The position numbers and the translations under genes are program-made. The notes under the pieces were generated by a model. That model searched no databases. It was not told where the DNA came from and saw nothing but the letters and a program-made list of their open reading frames with translations. Below are positions 23,375 through 31,529 of a DNA stretch of 33,809 nucleotides, piece by piece (the stretch's first letter is position 1; every line of letters begins with the position of its first letter). This stretch comes from Actinomycetota bacterium (GTDB lineage Bacteria; Actinomycetota; Acidimicrobiia; IMCC26256; JAGPDB01), in assembly GCA_963169585.1 (NCBI GenBank), contig CAUJDU010000047.1:1-33809 (forward strand), given 5' to 3'.

Positions 23375-24343
23375 TCACGCATGTAAAATCTTTCGTTTTT
23401 TGTGCCATTCCCTTTTCGCCCATTGATGCAAATAATAGATGATCATCGGCAATATCATACCCATAATCACAAAACTAAATGGTTCTTTTTTGTATTCAAA
23501 TAATACCCTAAATCCTGTGGCTAATGGTATGTGCATATACATGATATATAGTGATGCAGCACCTGGATATTTCATAAACTTTATATATTTAGAAGTGATT
23601 TGTATTACTCCCAATATTGCGACAATACATACGAGTGGAACAATGACATCTAATAAAGGATGAGCATATTGTTTATATTTCATCCCCATTCGCAAATCTA
23701 TAACGTCGTTAATTTGGAGAGTTACAAAAAATACTACAAGCACGAAAGAAGATATTAAGACATAAATATTTTTAAAATAATGTAAATAACCCTTTATGTA
23801 ATAACCTAAAGCAAAATATGTTATTGAAATCAAGACAACATCTAAATTCCAAAATATTGCACGTGGTTCACTTGCTGTCATTGTCAGTACATGGCCTAAT
23901 AAATTCATTACGATCAAAATTGCATACTGTACATACCTATTTTTTATTTGTGAAATAAAATTAAAAGCTATAGTTGTACCAAAATAGGCGGTTATAAACC
24001 AATACACACCGTACAACCCTTGAAGCCGAACACCTCCAATAAATATTTTTTCAAAACTGGGTAAAAGTTCTGGTGCAATAACAAGAAAAATTAGATACAT
24101 TGAAGTACCAAAAACAATATATGGTATCAGCAGGTGCTTTGCCTTTGACATACTCCAGGAAAGATTAGAGGTATTCTTTTCTTTTGCATTCTGGAAAAGT
24201 ATCCCTCCTATAAAGAAAAATAGAGTCATTTGTATCCAGGAGATATAAGGGAAAATCCAACGTACCCCGGAATGTCCATACACCACAATAAAGATTGCTA
24301 CACCCTTAGCTACGTCTAGGTAGTCAATCCGTTTATTCGACAT
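23375..24343 (-). CDS. Acyltransferase-3 family membrane protein
   Basis: Integral membrane O-acyltransferase that modifies sugars, lipids or surface polymers, about 322 aa with around ten hydrophobic segments. The family's N-terminal signature is present: RIDYLDVAKGVAIFIVVYGHSG (the His of YGH is the proposed catalytic residue), followed by a TLFFFIGGILF helix and LLIPYIVFG. A TTG at 24349 is also in frame, but the ATG at 24343 (MSNKRIDYLD) is the more likely start. The gene is even more AT-rich and richer in ATA isoleucine codons than its neighbours, a possible sign of recent acquisition. It sits between the unknown gene and the YbaK-like gene, all on the minus strand. Confidence 0.85.
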   Translation of the reverse strand: MSNKRIDYLDVAKGVAIFIVVYGHSGVRWIFPYISWIQMTLFFFIGGILFQNAKEKNTSNLSWSMSKAKHLLIPYIVFGTSMYLIFLVIAPELLPSFEKIFIGGVRLQGLYGVYWFITAYFGTTIAFNFISQIKNRYVQYAILIVMNLLGHVLTMTASEPRAIFWNLDVVLISITYFALGYYIKGYLHYFKNIYVLISSFVLVVFFVTLQINDVIDLRMGMKYKQYAHPLLDVIVPLVCIVAILGVIQITSKYIKFMKYPGAASLYIMYMHIPLATGFRVLFEYKKEPFSFVIMGMILPMIIYYLHQWAKREWHKKRKILHA

Positions 24344-24367
24344 TAACAATCAATGATATCTAAATAA

Positions 24368-24925
24368 TTACAGTTCTATGGCCATGCCATCTAGTACCTG
24401 TGCCCCAGGCAGAAAATCCATTACTTTACCGGGTATAGCAATCTTAGAGTTACGAAGTCCTGATCCGATTACTACAAAGTCTGGCTCTAATACCCTTGAA
24501 TCAATTAATAGTGGCCAATCTTTAGGTGCTCCTATAGGGCCTATCCCGCCGTATTCCATTTTTGTTGTTTGTGTTGCAAATTCCATAGATGCAAATGATG
24601 TACGCTTAGCATCTAGATGTTTTCTAACGATTTTATTTATGTCAGCCTTGGTTGTTGCAAGAATATTACACAGTGCATACCATTTTTTATCTGCACGTTT
24701 TGCTTCTACGACAATGGTATTCGCTGAGACTTCAAGACCAATCTTATAGTAATTACAGAATTGTGCGGTGTCGGCTAAAGTCGGATCAATTGGGGCAACA
24801 TATATTTCATCTAGATATTGGTCCAACTCTCCATTAGCAAGCGCATTGCGAACAGGATCACCTAAGAGCTCATAAGCATTTTTAACGTGGGTAAATTTTA
24901 GATTACCTATTACAAGATCAGGCAC
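24368..24925 (-). CDS. YbaK/ProRS editing-domain aminoacyl-tRNA deacylase
   Basis: Probable trans-editing enzyme that hydrolyses mischarged aminoacyl-tRNA (YbaK, ProX, PrdX type). Diagnostic segments: TAQFCNYYKIGLEVSANTI, KRTSFASMEFATQTTKMEYGGIGPIGAPKDWP, abbreviated as ATQTTKMEYGGIGPIG, and SGLRNSKIAIPG. The frame can be read as far as 24967, but that would extend into tRNA-Asn. The first start after the tRNA is the GTG at 24925, which gives about 185 aa. The specific tRNA is not predicted. It may be co-transcribed with tRNA-Asn just upstream, which is neat but possibly accidental. Confidence 0.86.
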   Translation of the reverse strand: MPDLVIGNLKFTHVKNAYELLGDPVRNALANGELDQYLDEIYVAPIDPTLADTAQFCNYYKIGLEVSANTIVVEAKRADKKWYALCNILATTKADINKIVRKHLDAKRTSFASMEFATQTTKMEYGGIGPIGAPKDWPLLIDSRVLEPDFVVIGSGLRNSKIAIPGKVMDFLPGAQVLDGMAIEL

Positions 24926-24939
24926 ATATTCATTGTAAA

Positions 24940-25015
24940 TGGCTCCGGGGGTGGGGCTCGAACCCACGACCTACTGATTAACAGTCAGTTGCTCTGCCAG
25001 CTGAGCTACCCCGGA
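24940..25015 (-). tRNA. tRNA-Asn (anticodon GTT), CCA encoded
   Basis: Minus-strand cloverleaf with acceptor TCCGGGG/CCCCGGA, D-arm GCTC/GAGC, anticodon stem ACTGA/TCAGT with loop CTGTTAA, and T-loop TTCGAGC. Discriminator G at 24943, then CCA at 24942-24940. Unlike the other two tRNAs in the window, the CCA end is encoded. Confidence 0.96.
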
Positions 25016-25090
25016 ATGCTCGAAAACTTTAGCAGACTTGGGAGCTAATTTCGGACTTAAAACACCTAATGTACAAATATGCTTATGAAG

Positions 25091-26371
25091 CTACTCAGAT
25101 TCTTCTAAGTAGACTTTAAGCTGCTTAGATCTAACAGGATGTCTTAATTTTTGCAGGGTTTTGCTTTCGATCTGACGAATTCTTTCCCTTGTCACCCCAA
25201 AAGTTTGCCCGACTTCTTCTAAAGTATGCACCTGTCCGTCATCTAATCCAAACCTGAGTCGAACTATTGCTCGTTCACGCTCATTTAGCTCATCTAAAGC
25301 GGTTTCGATCGCTTCAACCAAAAGCTTTTTTGCAGCAATTTTTTGTGGAGTTAAGCCTGTAGGATCGACTACAAAATCTCCGAGTGAAGAATCATCATCA
25401 TCACCTACACGCATTTCCAAGCTAACTGGATCTTGCTGGATTCTTTCTATTTCACGAATTTTTTCTATAGGAAGCTGTGCTTTTTTTGCTAACTCTGCAT
25501 GTGTAGGTTCACGCTCAAGCTCTTGGGCTAGCTGACGCCTGATCCGCATTACCTTATTCATGGTTTCAACCATATGAACAGGAATTCGGATGGTGCGTGC
25601 CTGATCTGCAATTGCTCTAGTAATTGCTTGACGAATCCACCAAGTTGCATAGGTTGAGAACTTAAATCCTTTTGTATAGTCAAACTTATCGACTGCACGC
25701 ATCAAACCAAGATTTCCTTCTTGAACTAAATCCAAAAGAGCCATCCCTCTATTCGCATATCGTTTAGCAATAGAAACAACTAAACGTAAGTTAGCTTCGA
25801 CTAGTTGCCTTGAAGCCATCTCACCATCTCTAGCGATTGCTTTTAAGCTAGATCTTTTTGAAGAATCTTCAATAACCTCGTTTTCTAAACGTTCTAATGC
25901 ATCTGCACCTGCTTCGATCCGTTTGGCCAAAACAACTTCTTGTTCAGCGCTTAATAGCGGAACTTTACCAATTTCTTTTAGATACATTCGGACAGGATCA
26001 AAATTTCCTGCCCCTGATGAGGTTGTGAGCTGTAAAGGTAATACTGTACCTTTATTCTGTGAGCTTATCTCTTCTAAGTTTTCAGTATTATTTAGTCGTT
26101 CTTTTCGTTCTTCCTTAGAAACACTCCTATTTCGTCTCTCATCTTCGAGCTTTAGTTCATCAGTAATCTCGTCTACAACCTCAATCCCACGTTTTTTTAA
26201 ACTCGCATATATTGTGGCCAGTTCTTCGGTTTCTGGTTCAAGATCAGCTAGTGCAGCAAAAATTTCACCGGAAGTAATAAAGCCTCTTCCTTTAACAGTA
26301 TCAACCATATCGTCTATCACTTGTTCTGCAGTTTTTTCGCCAGCGATCTCGTTTGATTCTTTATTTGCCAT
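25091..26371 (-). CDS. rpoD: Primary RNA polymerase sigma factor (sigma-70, SigA/HrdB type)
   Basis: Housekeeping sigma factor, 426 aa. Region 1.1-like acidic N-terminus ([20 protein letters not shown]), region 1.2 [18 protein letters not shown], region 2 with [20 protein letters not shown] and [15 protein letters not shown], region 3 ([14 protein letters not shown]) and region 4 with [23 protein letters not shown] sits 7 nt before the ATG. It follows dnaG by 42 bp, the classic macromolecular-synthesis arrangement minus rpsU. WhiB-family proteins bind region 4 of this factor, which links it to the whiB7-like gene in the window. Confidence 0.96.
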   Translation of the reverse strand: MANKESNEIAGEKTAEQVIDDMVDTVKGRGFITSGEIFAALADLEPETEELATIYASLKKRGIEVVDEITDELKLEDERRNRSVSKEERKERLNNTENLEEISSQNKGTVLPLQLTTSSGAGNFDPVRMYLKEIGKVPLLSAEQEVVLAKRIEAGADALERLENEVIEDSSKRSSLKAIARDGEMASRQLVEANLRLVVSIAKRYANRGMALLDLVQEGNLGLMRAVDKFDYTKGFKFSTYATWWIRQAITRAIADQARTIRIPVHMVETMNKVMRIRRQLAQELEREPTHAELAKKAQLPIEKIREIERIQQDPVSLEMRVGDDDDSSLGDFVVDPTGLTPQKIAAKKLLVEAIETALDELNERERAIVRLRFGLDDGQVHTLEEVGQTFGVTRERIRQIESKTLQKLRHPVRSKQLKVYLEESE

Positions 26372-26413
26372 CTATTTTCCTTACAGTCCAAATTACATTC
26401 TAGGTAAAAGAAC

Positions 26414-28243
26414 TTAAATTTGAGAACTAGTCAGTTCCGCTTCGAAAGATGCTCGAATCTCCAGAAGCTCATTCGCACATTCTACGATAATATGCCCATC
26501 CCCTTTATCTATAGCTGCTGTCATGGTATCTATTAGTTTTTTAACCTTAGAAGTATTGTCGGCCCCTTTTTGCACGAGTTGATGAAGAAATTCTTTCATT
26601 TGAGACTCTACAACGCGAGAAAATACATCTAGCGAATATGGCGCAATCTCTTCCACATTCGCAACATCTTCGACCATGATTTGATTTAGTATTTCCCCAG
26701 TCTCTTCTCTTAGCGAAGCTAAAGCATCTGAAATATTCTCATGTTCAACTAAAGCATCGAATATCTCCCTGTAGTCAGAGTCTCTAAAAACTTCCCCTCT
26801 AATGTATCTTGCAACACTATGTGGTTCATGAACACAAAGACGCAACAACTCACGTTGGCGAGCATCATGTCGTTTAGGGAATTTTTTTGAGACCTTACCG
26901 TCTTGGACAACCTGCCCATGCGCTACCGCTGATATGGCTGACTTTTGAGATTTTTTAGATTGCGTGGATGGTTTTTTCAGCTGTTCAAAAAACCAATCTG
27001 GTTCGAAACCAAGATCAGGTGCAAACTGCATAACATAACCTTCACGAACTAGAGGGCTAGGGTGCTTACGGATGATTTCGACTACCTCTTGAGCAACTCT
27101 TGCTCTCATCTCAATCGATTCATCCAAAGAAATTTTCGACACTATCCTTCCTAAAAGAAATTCTAAAAATGGAATTGCAGCATCTACCATCTGACATAAT
27201 TGAGATGGATCTTCTAGATATATTTCTGCAGGATCTTTCTTAGCGCTATTACCTGCAACATAAATATCAGCTTTTGTTTCACCTAAAAAAGCCAACCACC
27301 GATCTGTAGCGTTTTGCCCAGCAGAATCGGTATCGAATGCTAAAACAATTCTTTCTACATACTTAGACATCAGATTCACGTGATCAATTGTTGCAGCAGT
27401 TCCACAAGTAGCTACAGCTTGAGTCACCCCAGCCAATGACATCGCAATAACATCTGTATATCCTTCACAAACAACAAAATTTCCAGACTTAACTGCTCCA
27501 GACTTTGCCTTGTCTAAGTTATATAGGACACTCGATTTACGGTACAGCTTTGTTTCACTTGTATTTTTATATTTTGGAGGTGTTGAATCTAATGATCGTG
27601 CCCCAAAACCAATTACTGCACCCGCAGGATTGCGAATCGGAAACATAAGCCGATTCCTAAATACATCGCTCAAATTACCTCTAGAATTTTTGAAACATAA
27701 TCCGGCATCTACTAATACTTGATCTCCGTATTTCACAGATAACTTCTTCGCCATGTAATCAAATGAATCGGGCGCAAAACCAATGGAGAATAATTCAACT
27801 GCTTGGCTATCAAATCCTCTAGATCTAACATATTGTCTTACAGTTTTTGCGTTTTCATTTTTCTTAAGAAGTTCGCAGTATATATTGGCCGCTGCTTCTA
27901 AACACTCATATATGGGCTTCAAGGTAGATTTATTCTGAGTTTTATTTGAATCATAGCGAAGGGTAATGTTGGCTTTCTTCGCAAGTTCCTCTACAGCTTC
28001 TGCGAAATCCATTTGCAGAAATTCACGTAGAAAAGTTATTGCATCACCTTTTTTGTTACAACCAAAGCAGTAATAAAACCCGAGTTCTGGATTGACACTA
28101 AATGAAGGAGTTTTCTCCTCGTGGAATGGGCATCGTCCACTAAACCTACGACCTGCACGCTTAAGTGGAACATGTTCAGAGATCAAAGCAACGATATCTG
28201 CACTTTCTTTCACTCTCTGTATGTCTTCACTGATAATACCCAT
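26414..28243 (-). CDS. dnaG: DNA primase
   Basis: Synthesises RNA primers at the replication fork. The N-terminal CHC2-type zinc motif reads CPFHEEKTPSFSV with YYCFGCNKKGD. The catalytic TOPRIM core has VVCEGYTDVIAM and AFDTDSAGQ. A C-terminal DnaB-binding-like helical domain completes about 609 aa. The frame is open to 28267, but homologues begin at MGIISEDI, so the ATG at 28243 is preferred. The gene is followed by the primary sigma gene and, upstream on the same strand beyond an inserted plus-strand gene, by dgt. Confidence 0.95.
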   Translation of the reverse strand: MGIISEDIQRVKESADIVALISEHVPLKRAGRRFSGRCPFHEEKTPSFSVNPELGFYYCFGCNKKGDAITFLREFLQMDFAEAVEELAKKANITLRYDSNKTQNKSTLKPIYECLEAAANIYCELLKKNENAKTVRQYVRSRGFDSQAVELFSIGFAPDSFDYMAKKLSVKYGDQVLVDAGLCFKNSRGNLSDVFRNRLMFPIRNPAGAVIGFGARSLDSTPPKYKNTSETKLYRKSSVLYNLDKAKSGAVKSGNFVVCEGYTDVIAMSLAGVTQAVATCGTAATIDHVNLMSKYVERIVLAFDTDSAGQNATDRWLAFLGETKADIYVAGNSAKKDPAEIYLEDPSQLCQMVDAAIPFLEFLLGRIVSKISLDESIEMRARVAQEVVEIIRKHPSPLVREGYVMQFAPDLGFEPDWFFEQLKKPSTQSKKSQKSAISAVAHGQVVQDGKVSKKFPKRHDARQRELLRLCVHEPHSVARYIRGEVFRDSDYREIFDALVEHENISDALASLREETGEILNQIMVEDVANVEEIAPYSLDVFSRVVESQMKEFLHQLVQKGADNTSKVKKLIDTMTAAIDKGDGHIIVECANELLEIRASFEAELTSSQI

Positions 28244-28284
28244 GGCCTTATTTTCAAGTCCTTTCACACGATTTTCCCCAAGAA

Positions 28285-28302
28285 ATAGGTCAAATTACCT
28301 AT
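28285..28302. promoter_or_regulatory. Palindrome ATAGGT-N6-ACCTAT between dnaG and the divergent unknown gene
   Basis: Perfect 6-bp arms separated by CAAATT, lying 42 bp upstream of dnaG and about 80 bp upstream of the plus-strand gene at 28382. It is a reasonable operator candidate by position only; no second copy was found. Confidence 0.3.
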
Positions 28303-28381
28303 GTGAATAAATATAACTAAGCGTATCCTAGAGGAAAAGCACACAAAACCCAATATACATGGGTAATTCAATGGAGCTGGA

Positions 28382-29029
28382 ATGGATATTGGTGCGCTGG
28401 AAGGCTTGGGTTCAGTAAAACATCAAGGTCGTAAGCTTAAAAATACGTATTTTTTTACAGGAACGGCCCTGATGGTGGTGTCTATTTCATTAGCAGTATT
28501 TATATCTTTAGGCCATGTATTCATGCAGACAAGTGATCTGAAAACCACCAGGAAAGAATCAGATGTAGATTTTACTAGCATAAATAAGGAAGCACCGATA
28601 CCGTTGCTTACTAATTCACAGAAAACACTGAATGACCCCGTTAAGGTTTTAGGTACAGAAGTTACCAAAAGTAGCACAGTAAATATAGCTAACTCTCCAC
28701 CTGCAACATTGCTTCGTGAAGCTTATATTAGATCTTTTACATTTGTTCGAGCTGGAGATACAAGCGGCACATCAACAATTTATGCTTCATGGAATTCAAG
28801 GAAAGCTAGCTCGACACAGCTGTATATTATCAACGGGGCTAATGGCTCAGGCTACTCTAATACCGACCGAGAGCTTTATTCGGTTGAAGGTAAAGGTTTG
28901 GAGGTTTCCAGCTTTACATTTGAAGTGGATTCAGACATTAAAAATCTATATTTGAATATATATGCGTTAGATGAAGATGGAACTTATATTTTGAAAGATT
29001 CTAGCCTTATAGTAGAAAGTTCTAGATAA
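28382..29029 (+). CDS. Unknown membrane-anchored protein inserted between dnaG and dgt
   Basis: 215-aa protein with a cytoplasmic basic N-terminus, one transmembrane helix (about residues 24-46) and an external domain of about 165 aa. The external part has a Ser/Thr-rich linker (to about residue 110) and then a beta-rich region (SFTFVRAGD, TIYASWNSRK, QLYIINGANGSG, FTFEVDSDIKNLYLNIYALD) that looks like an immunoglobulin-like or jelly-roll sandwich. No catalytic motif is recognised. GGAG lies 6 nt before the ATG. It is the only plus-strand gene in the last 18 kb and ends 1 bp before the dgt stop, so it breaks the common dgt-dnaG linkage. Confidence 0.75.
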   Translation: MDIGALEGLGSVKHQGRKLKNTYFFTGTALMVVSISLAVFISLGHVFMQTSDLKTTRKESDVDFTSINKEAPIPLLTNSQKTLNDPVKVLGTEVTKSSTVNIANSPPATLLREAYIRSFTFVRAGDTSGTSTIYASWNSRKASSTQLYIINGANGSGYSNTDRELYSVEGKGLEVSSFTFEVDSDIKNLYLNIYALDEDGTYILKDSSLIVESSR

Positions 29030-29030
29030 G

Positions 29031-30272
29031 CTACATTGTAAACAATGTTGCATCATCTAAAATGTGTTTACCTCTAACTAATTCTGAGTGTAAACGATAA
29101 GCAAAATTATCTGTCATCCCTGCAACATATTCAACCACACTAGGTGTAAGTTCTGCTTTTCCTTGAGAAATACGTAACTGCATTTCACTAGGTAAGTTTT
29201 TAGGTGAATCCAACAGGCACTCAACGAGTTCACGTAATTTTGTTATGACATCATCATTTGCTTTGACAGATATTGGATGTCTGTATACACGCTCTAAATT
29301 AAATGATCTCATTTCCTTAAGCAACTCTCCAAATTCGCTCAACATTGCAATCGAACCAGACTCTATTGAACCCAAAATTACGGCCCGGATGAAATAGTCT
29401 ATTTGCTCACCTCTTGGTTGCAACATAAACCAAGATGCTTGTTTTGGATATTCAGTTGGGGAAACCATCCCACAAGACAGCGCATCTTCAAGATCATGAC
29501 ACACATAAGCGATTCTATCCGCGAAAGAGACAACTTCTCCCTCAGGAGTTATGGGAGTCTCTAAGGACCAGGAGTGGTTTCGAATACCATCTAGAGTTTC
29601 ATAACAAAGATTTAGAGGAACAAGAGTCACATCTGCACCAAATTTTGCATGATTAAAACCCTCTGGCAAATATGGGTCTAGTGCATCTTCACTTGCATGT
29701 CCCCCAGGTCCGTGCCCACAATCATGACCTAAGGCAATTGCAGAAGTAAGAGCAGTATTAAGTCTTAAAGCTTGCGCTATAGCAACTGCTATTTGTTCCA
29801 CTTCGAGAGAATGAGTAAGTCGGGTTCGTTGATGGTCAGAACGATCTAGGTGAACCTGCGTTTTATTTGCTAAACGTCTGAATGCTTCAAAATGTTTAAT
29901 CCTGTCTCGATCATGTTCGAACCGAGTTCTAAGTGCTAAATTTCCGAGTGGTAACCGATCGGATTTTATGAAACCTGGAAGGTTGTTTTGTGCTCGAGAA
30001 TCAATAGGGGTTGAAAATGTTGCACTAGGCGAAAAGGTTAACTTTTCGATTTCAAGCCTGGCTTGTAAATCTAATATGCCTAAAGAGCTATGTTGGCCAG
30101 CAACTTGCGACCCTTCAAAAGGTATATAGGCTATGGGTTCATGCGCCCAGGTATATTTACCATCTGAATGTCCAGCCATGGTAGCTGCCCATATTTTGGC
30201 CCGCTGGGACGTTTCATCCGATGGATCTTCAGGTGGTGTACTTTGTGCTATTTCAGAGTCAATGTTAGTCAT
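29031..30272 (-). CDS. dgt: Deoxyguanosine triphosphate triphosphohydrolase-like protein (HD domain)
   Basis: HD-domain enzyme that cleaves dNTPs to deoxynucleoside and triphosphate, limiting dNTP pools; 413 aa. Metal motif elements are clear: FRRLANKTQV, TRLTHSLEVEQIA, and ALGHDCGHGPGGHASEDAL (the HD pair, with Cys and Gly where many members have Leu and Phe). Further on come FNHAKFG and VSFADRIAYVCHDLEDAL. A long N-terminal segment of about 90 aa precedes the catalytic core. No Shine-Dalgarno is seen. A GTAC-N7-GTAC palindrome lies about 28 bp upstream. Whether it prefers dGTP or all dNTPs cannot be told. Confidence 0.92.
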   Translation of the reverse strand: MTNIDSEIAQSTPPEDPSDETSQRAKIWAATMAGHSDGKYTWAHEPIAYIPFEGSQVAGQHSSLGILDLQARLEIEKLTFSPSATFSTPIDSRAQNNLPGFIKSDRLPLGNLALRTRFEHDRDRIKHFEAFRRLANKTQVHLDRSDHQRTRLTHSLEVEQIAVAIAQALRLNTALTSAIALGHDCGHGPGGHASEDALDPYLPEGFNHAKFGADVTLVPLNLCYETLDGIRNHSWSLETPITPEGEVVSFADRIAYVCHDLEDALSCGMVSPTEYPKQASWFMLQPRGEQIDYFIRAVILGSIESGSIAMLSEFGELLKEMRSFNLERVYRHPISVKANDDVITKLRELVECLLDSPKNLPSEMQLRISQGKAELTPSVVEYVAGMTDNFAYRLHSELVRGKHILDDATLFTM

Positions 30273-30299
30273 TATTCATCATTTCACTTTATATGTTTA

Positions 30300-30318
30300 T
30301 CGTACACCTTAGGTACGA
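30300..30318. promoter_or_regulatory. Palindrome TCGTAC-N7-GTACGA upstream of dgt
   Basis: Perfect 6-bp arms around ACCTTAG, in the 127-bp spacer between dgt and the RDD gene. It matches the site at 1953-1971 in arm sequence and spacing. The symmetric form supports a dimeric regulator; the regulator is unknown. Confidence 0.4.
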
Positions 30319-30399
30319 CAATTTACCCCAAAATCAGGAATTTCTAGCTTGGATGGTGCTCGTATATACAGGAAAATAAGACTAGTTAGTTATAACAAA

Positions 30400-31002
30400 T
30401 TAAAATTTAATATCTTTTATAACTATAGATCTTGAAATCATATCGTGAATCCCTTGCCTATATGGCGTTCTCAATATGGGAGCATACGTTACTAGCGTTA
30501 TCAAAATATAGATAGCGCTAGAAACTAGCAACATATTTTCACTAGGGATAATGACAATCAATAGCCAAGAAACTAGTACAGGAAGACAGATGGAAGTAAA
30601 CCATCTAATAGTTGAACTAGAAAAGCTTAAATATTTTTCTCCTGAACTATCTATCACAACTATTCCTGCTTTTTTACAACCAAAAGTTTGACCATACTTC
30701 CTCAAGGATGGAATAAAATATATAAATCCAAAAATTACAACAGAAGTAATAGAGCCTATGTTACTAGCAATATCCTTTCCTAAAATTACACTAAGAATAA
30801 TCAAATAGAAGAAAAAGAAAAAGATATAAATCAACTGGTCAACCATGAAAGCAAATAATCGCCTCAAATATGAAGCTAACTCTGCTTCTTCTTGATTTGG
30901 CCCCAAACCTTTACGTCTACGTTGGGCCTTTAATTTCCTAATCTGAAGTTCAGCCTTTTTTGATTTACTGTCTTTTCGTCGCTTAGACCGTGAATCATTC
31001 AT
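30400..31002 (-). CDS. RDD-family membrane protein (second of a pair)
   Basis: 200-aa membrane protein. A highly basic N-terminal segment (RKDSKSKKAELQIRKLKAQRRRKG) precedes the RDD domain (YLRRLFAFMVDQLIYIF), about four to five hydrophobic helices, and the family GQTFGCKKAGIVVID segment. RDD proteins have no agreed function; some have been linked to transport or ion homeostasis. Its start overlaps the stop of the other RDD gene by 4 bp (ATGA), which implies translational coupling. The basic extension distinguishes it from its partner. Confidence 0.83.
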   Translation of the reverse strand: MNDSRSKRRKDSKSKKAELQIRKLKAQRRRKGLGPNQEEAELASYLRRLFAFMVDQLIYIFFFFFYLIILSVILGKDIASNIGSITSVVIFGFIYFIPSLRKYGQTFGCKKAGIVVIDSSGEKYLSFSSSTIRWFTSICLPVLVSWLLIVIIPSENMLLVSSAIYILITLVTYAPILRTPYRQGIHDMISRSIVIKDIKF

Positions 31003-31511
31003 TGGAGATCATTAGGTCCCGAAGTATGTGACTGTATCTCCCGAGTAAAAAAACCTTTAGGAGTTCGAATCACAAAAGTCTTTGCAACTTTGTCAGGAAG
31101 ATTCTGTCGAGTTGGATCAAATACAAACCAACCTAAAGCCAAAATTCCTGCAAAAGGAATAAATGCAGAAATCATTATTGCTAAAAATCGAGTTAGCGCT
31201 CGATCAAACCCGAGTCCAGTAAGACCATCTTTCCTAACTATCAAGATACCCATCAATCGCTTTCCTAAAGTTTGACCACGATAAGAAGTACCTGGCAATT
31301 CATAAGCTAAATATAATACGGGTAAAAACCACACCCAAGCGCCAAGCCCCATATCACCAGTCAACCCCGCTTCGGTATTAACTTCTATACCTGTCAAAGA
31401 TAAGAATACAGCAAATAAGAATGACACAATCACTATGTCTAGTAATCTCGCAGCTATACGCTGAGGCGTTGAGGCAAACTCAACAGTTTCAAGATCAATA
31501 GTTCTTCGCAA
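30999..31511 (-). CDS. RDD-family membrane protein (first of a pair)
   Basis: 170-aa protein with RDD motif AARLLDIVIVSFL, then helices and the GQTLGKRLMGILIVRKDG segment, which is close to the family consensus. It is 18 bp downstream of glyS and overlaps the next RDD gene by 4 bp, so glyS-RDD-RDD probably form one transcript. Two different RDD proteins encoded in tandem suggests a heteromeric membrane complex, but that is inference. Confidence 0.85.
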   Translation of the reverse strand: MRRTIDLETVEFASTPQRIAARLLDIVIVSFLFAVFLSLTGIEVNTEAGLTGDMGLGAWVWFLPVLYLAYELPGTSYRGQTLGKRLMGILIVRKDGLTGLGFDRALTRFLAIMISAFIPFAGILALGWFVFDPTRQNLPDKVAKTFVIRTPKGFFTREIQSHTSGPNDLQ

Positions 31512-31529
31512 ACCAAACCTACTTCGTAT

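Noticed and set aside
23375-24349. Possible surface-polysaccharide island around the acyltransferase
   Set aside because: No glycosyltransferase, flippase or transposase is adjacent; a single AT-rich membrane gene is insufficient.
25923-26417. 164-codon plus-strand frame antisense to the sigma gene
   Set aside because: Serine- and phenylalanine-rich shadow of the sigma-factor coding strand, with no independent evidence.
30273-30399. Spacer between the second RDD gene and dgt searched for a small RNA or riboswitch
   Set aside because: Apart from the GTAC palindrome at 30300-30318 no extended structure or T-tract hairpin was found.
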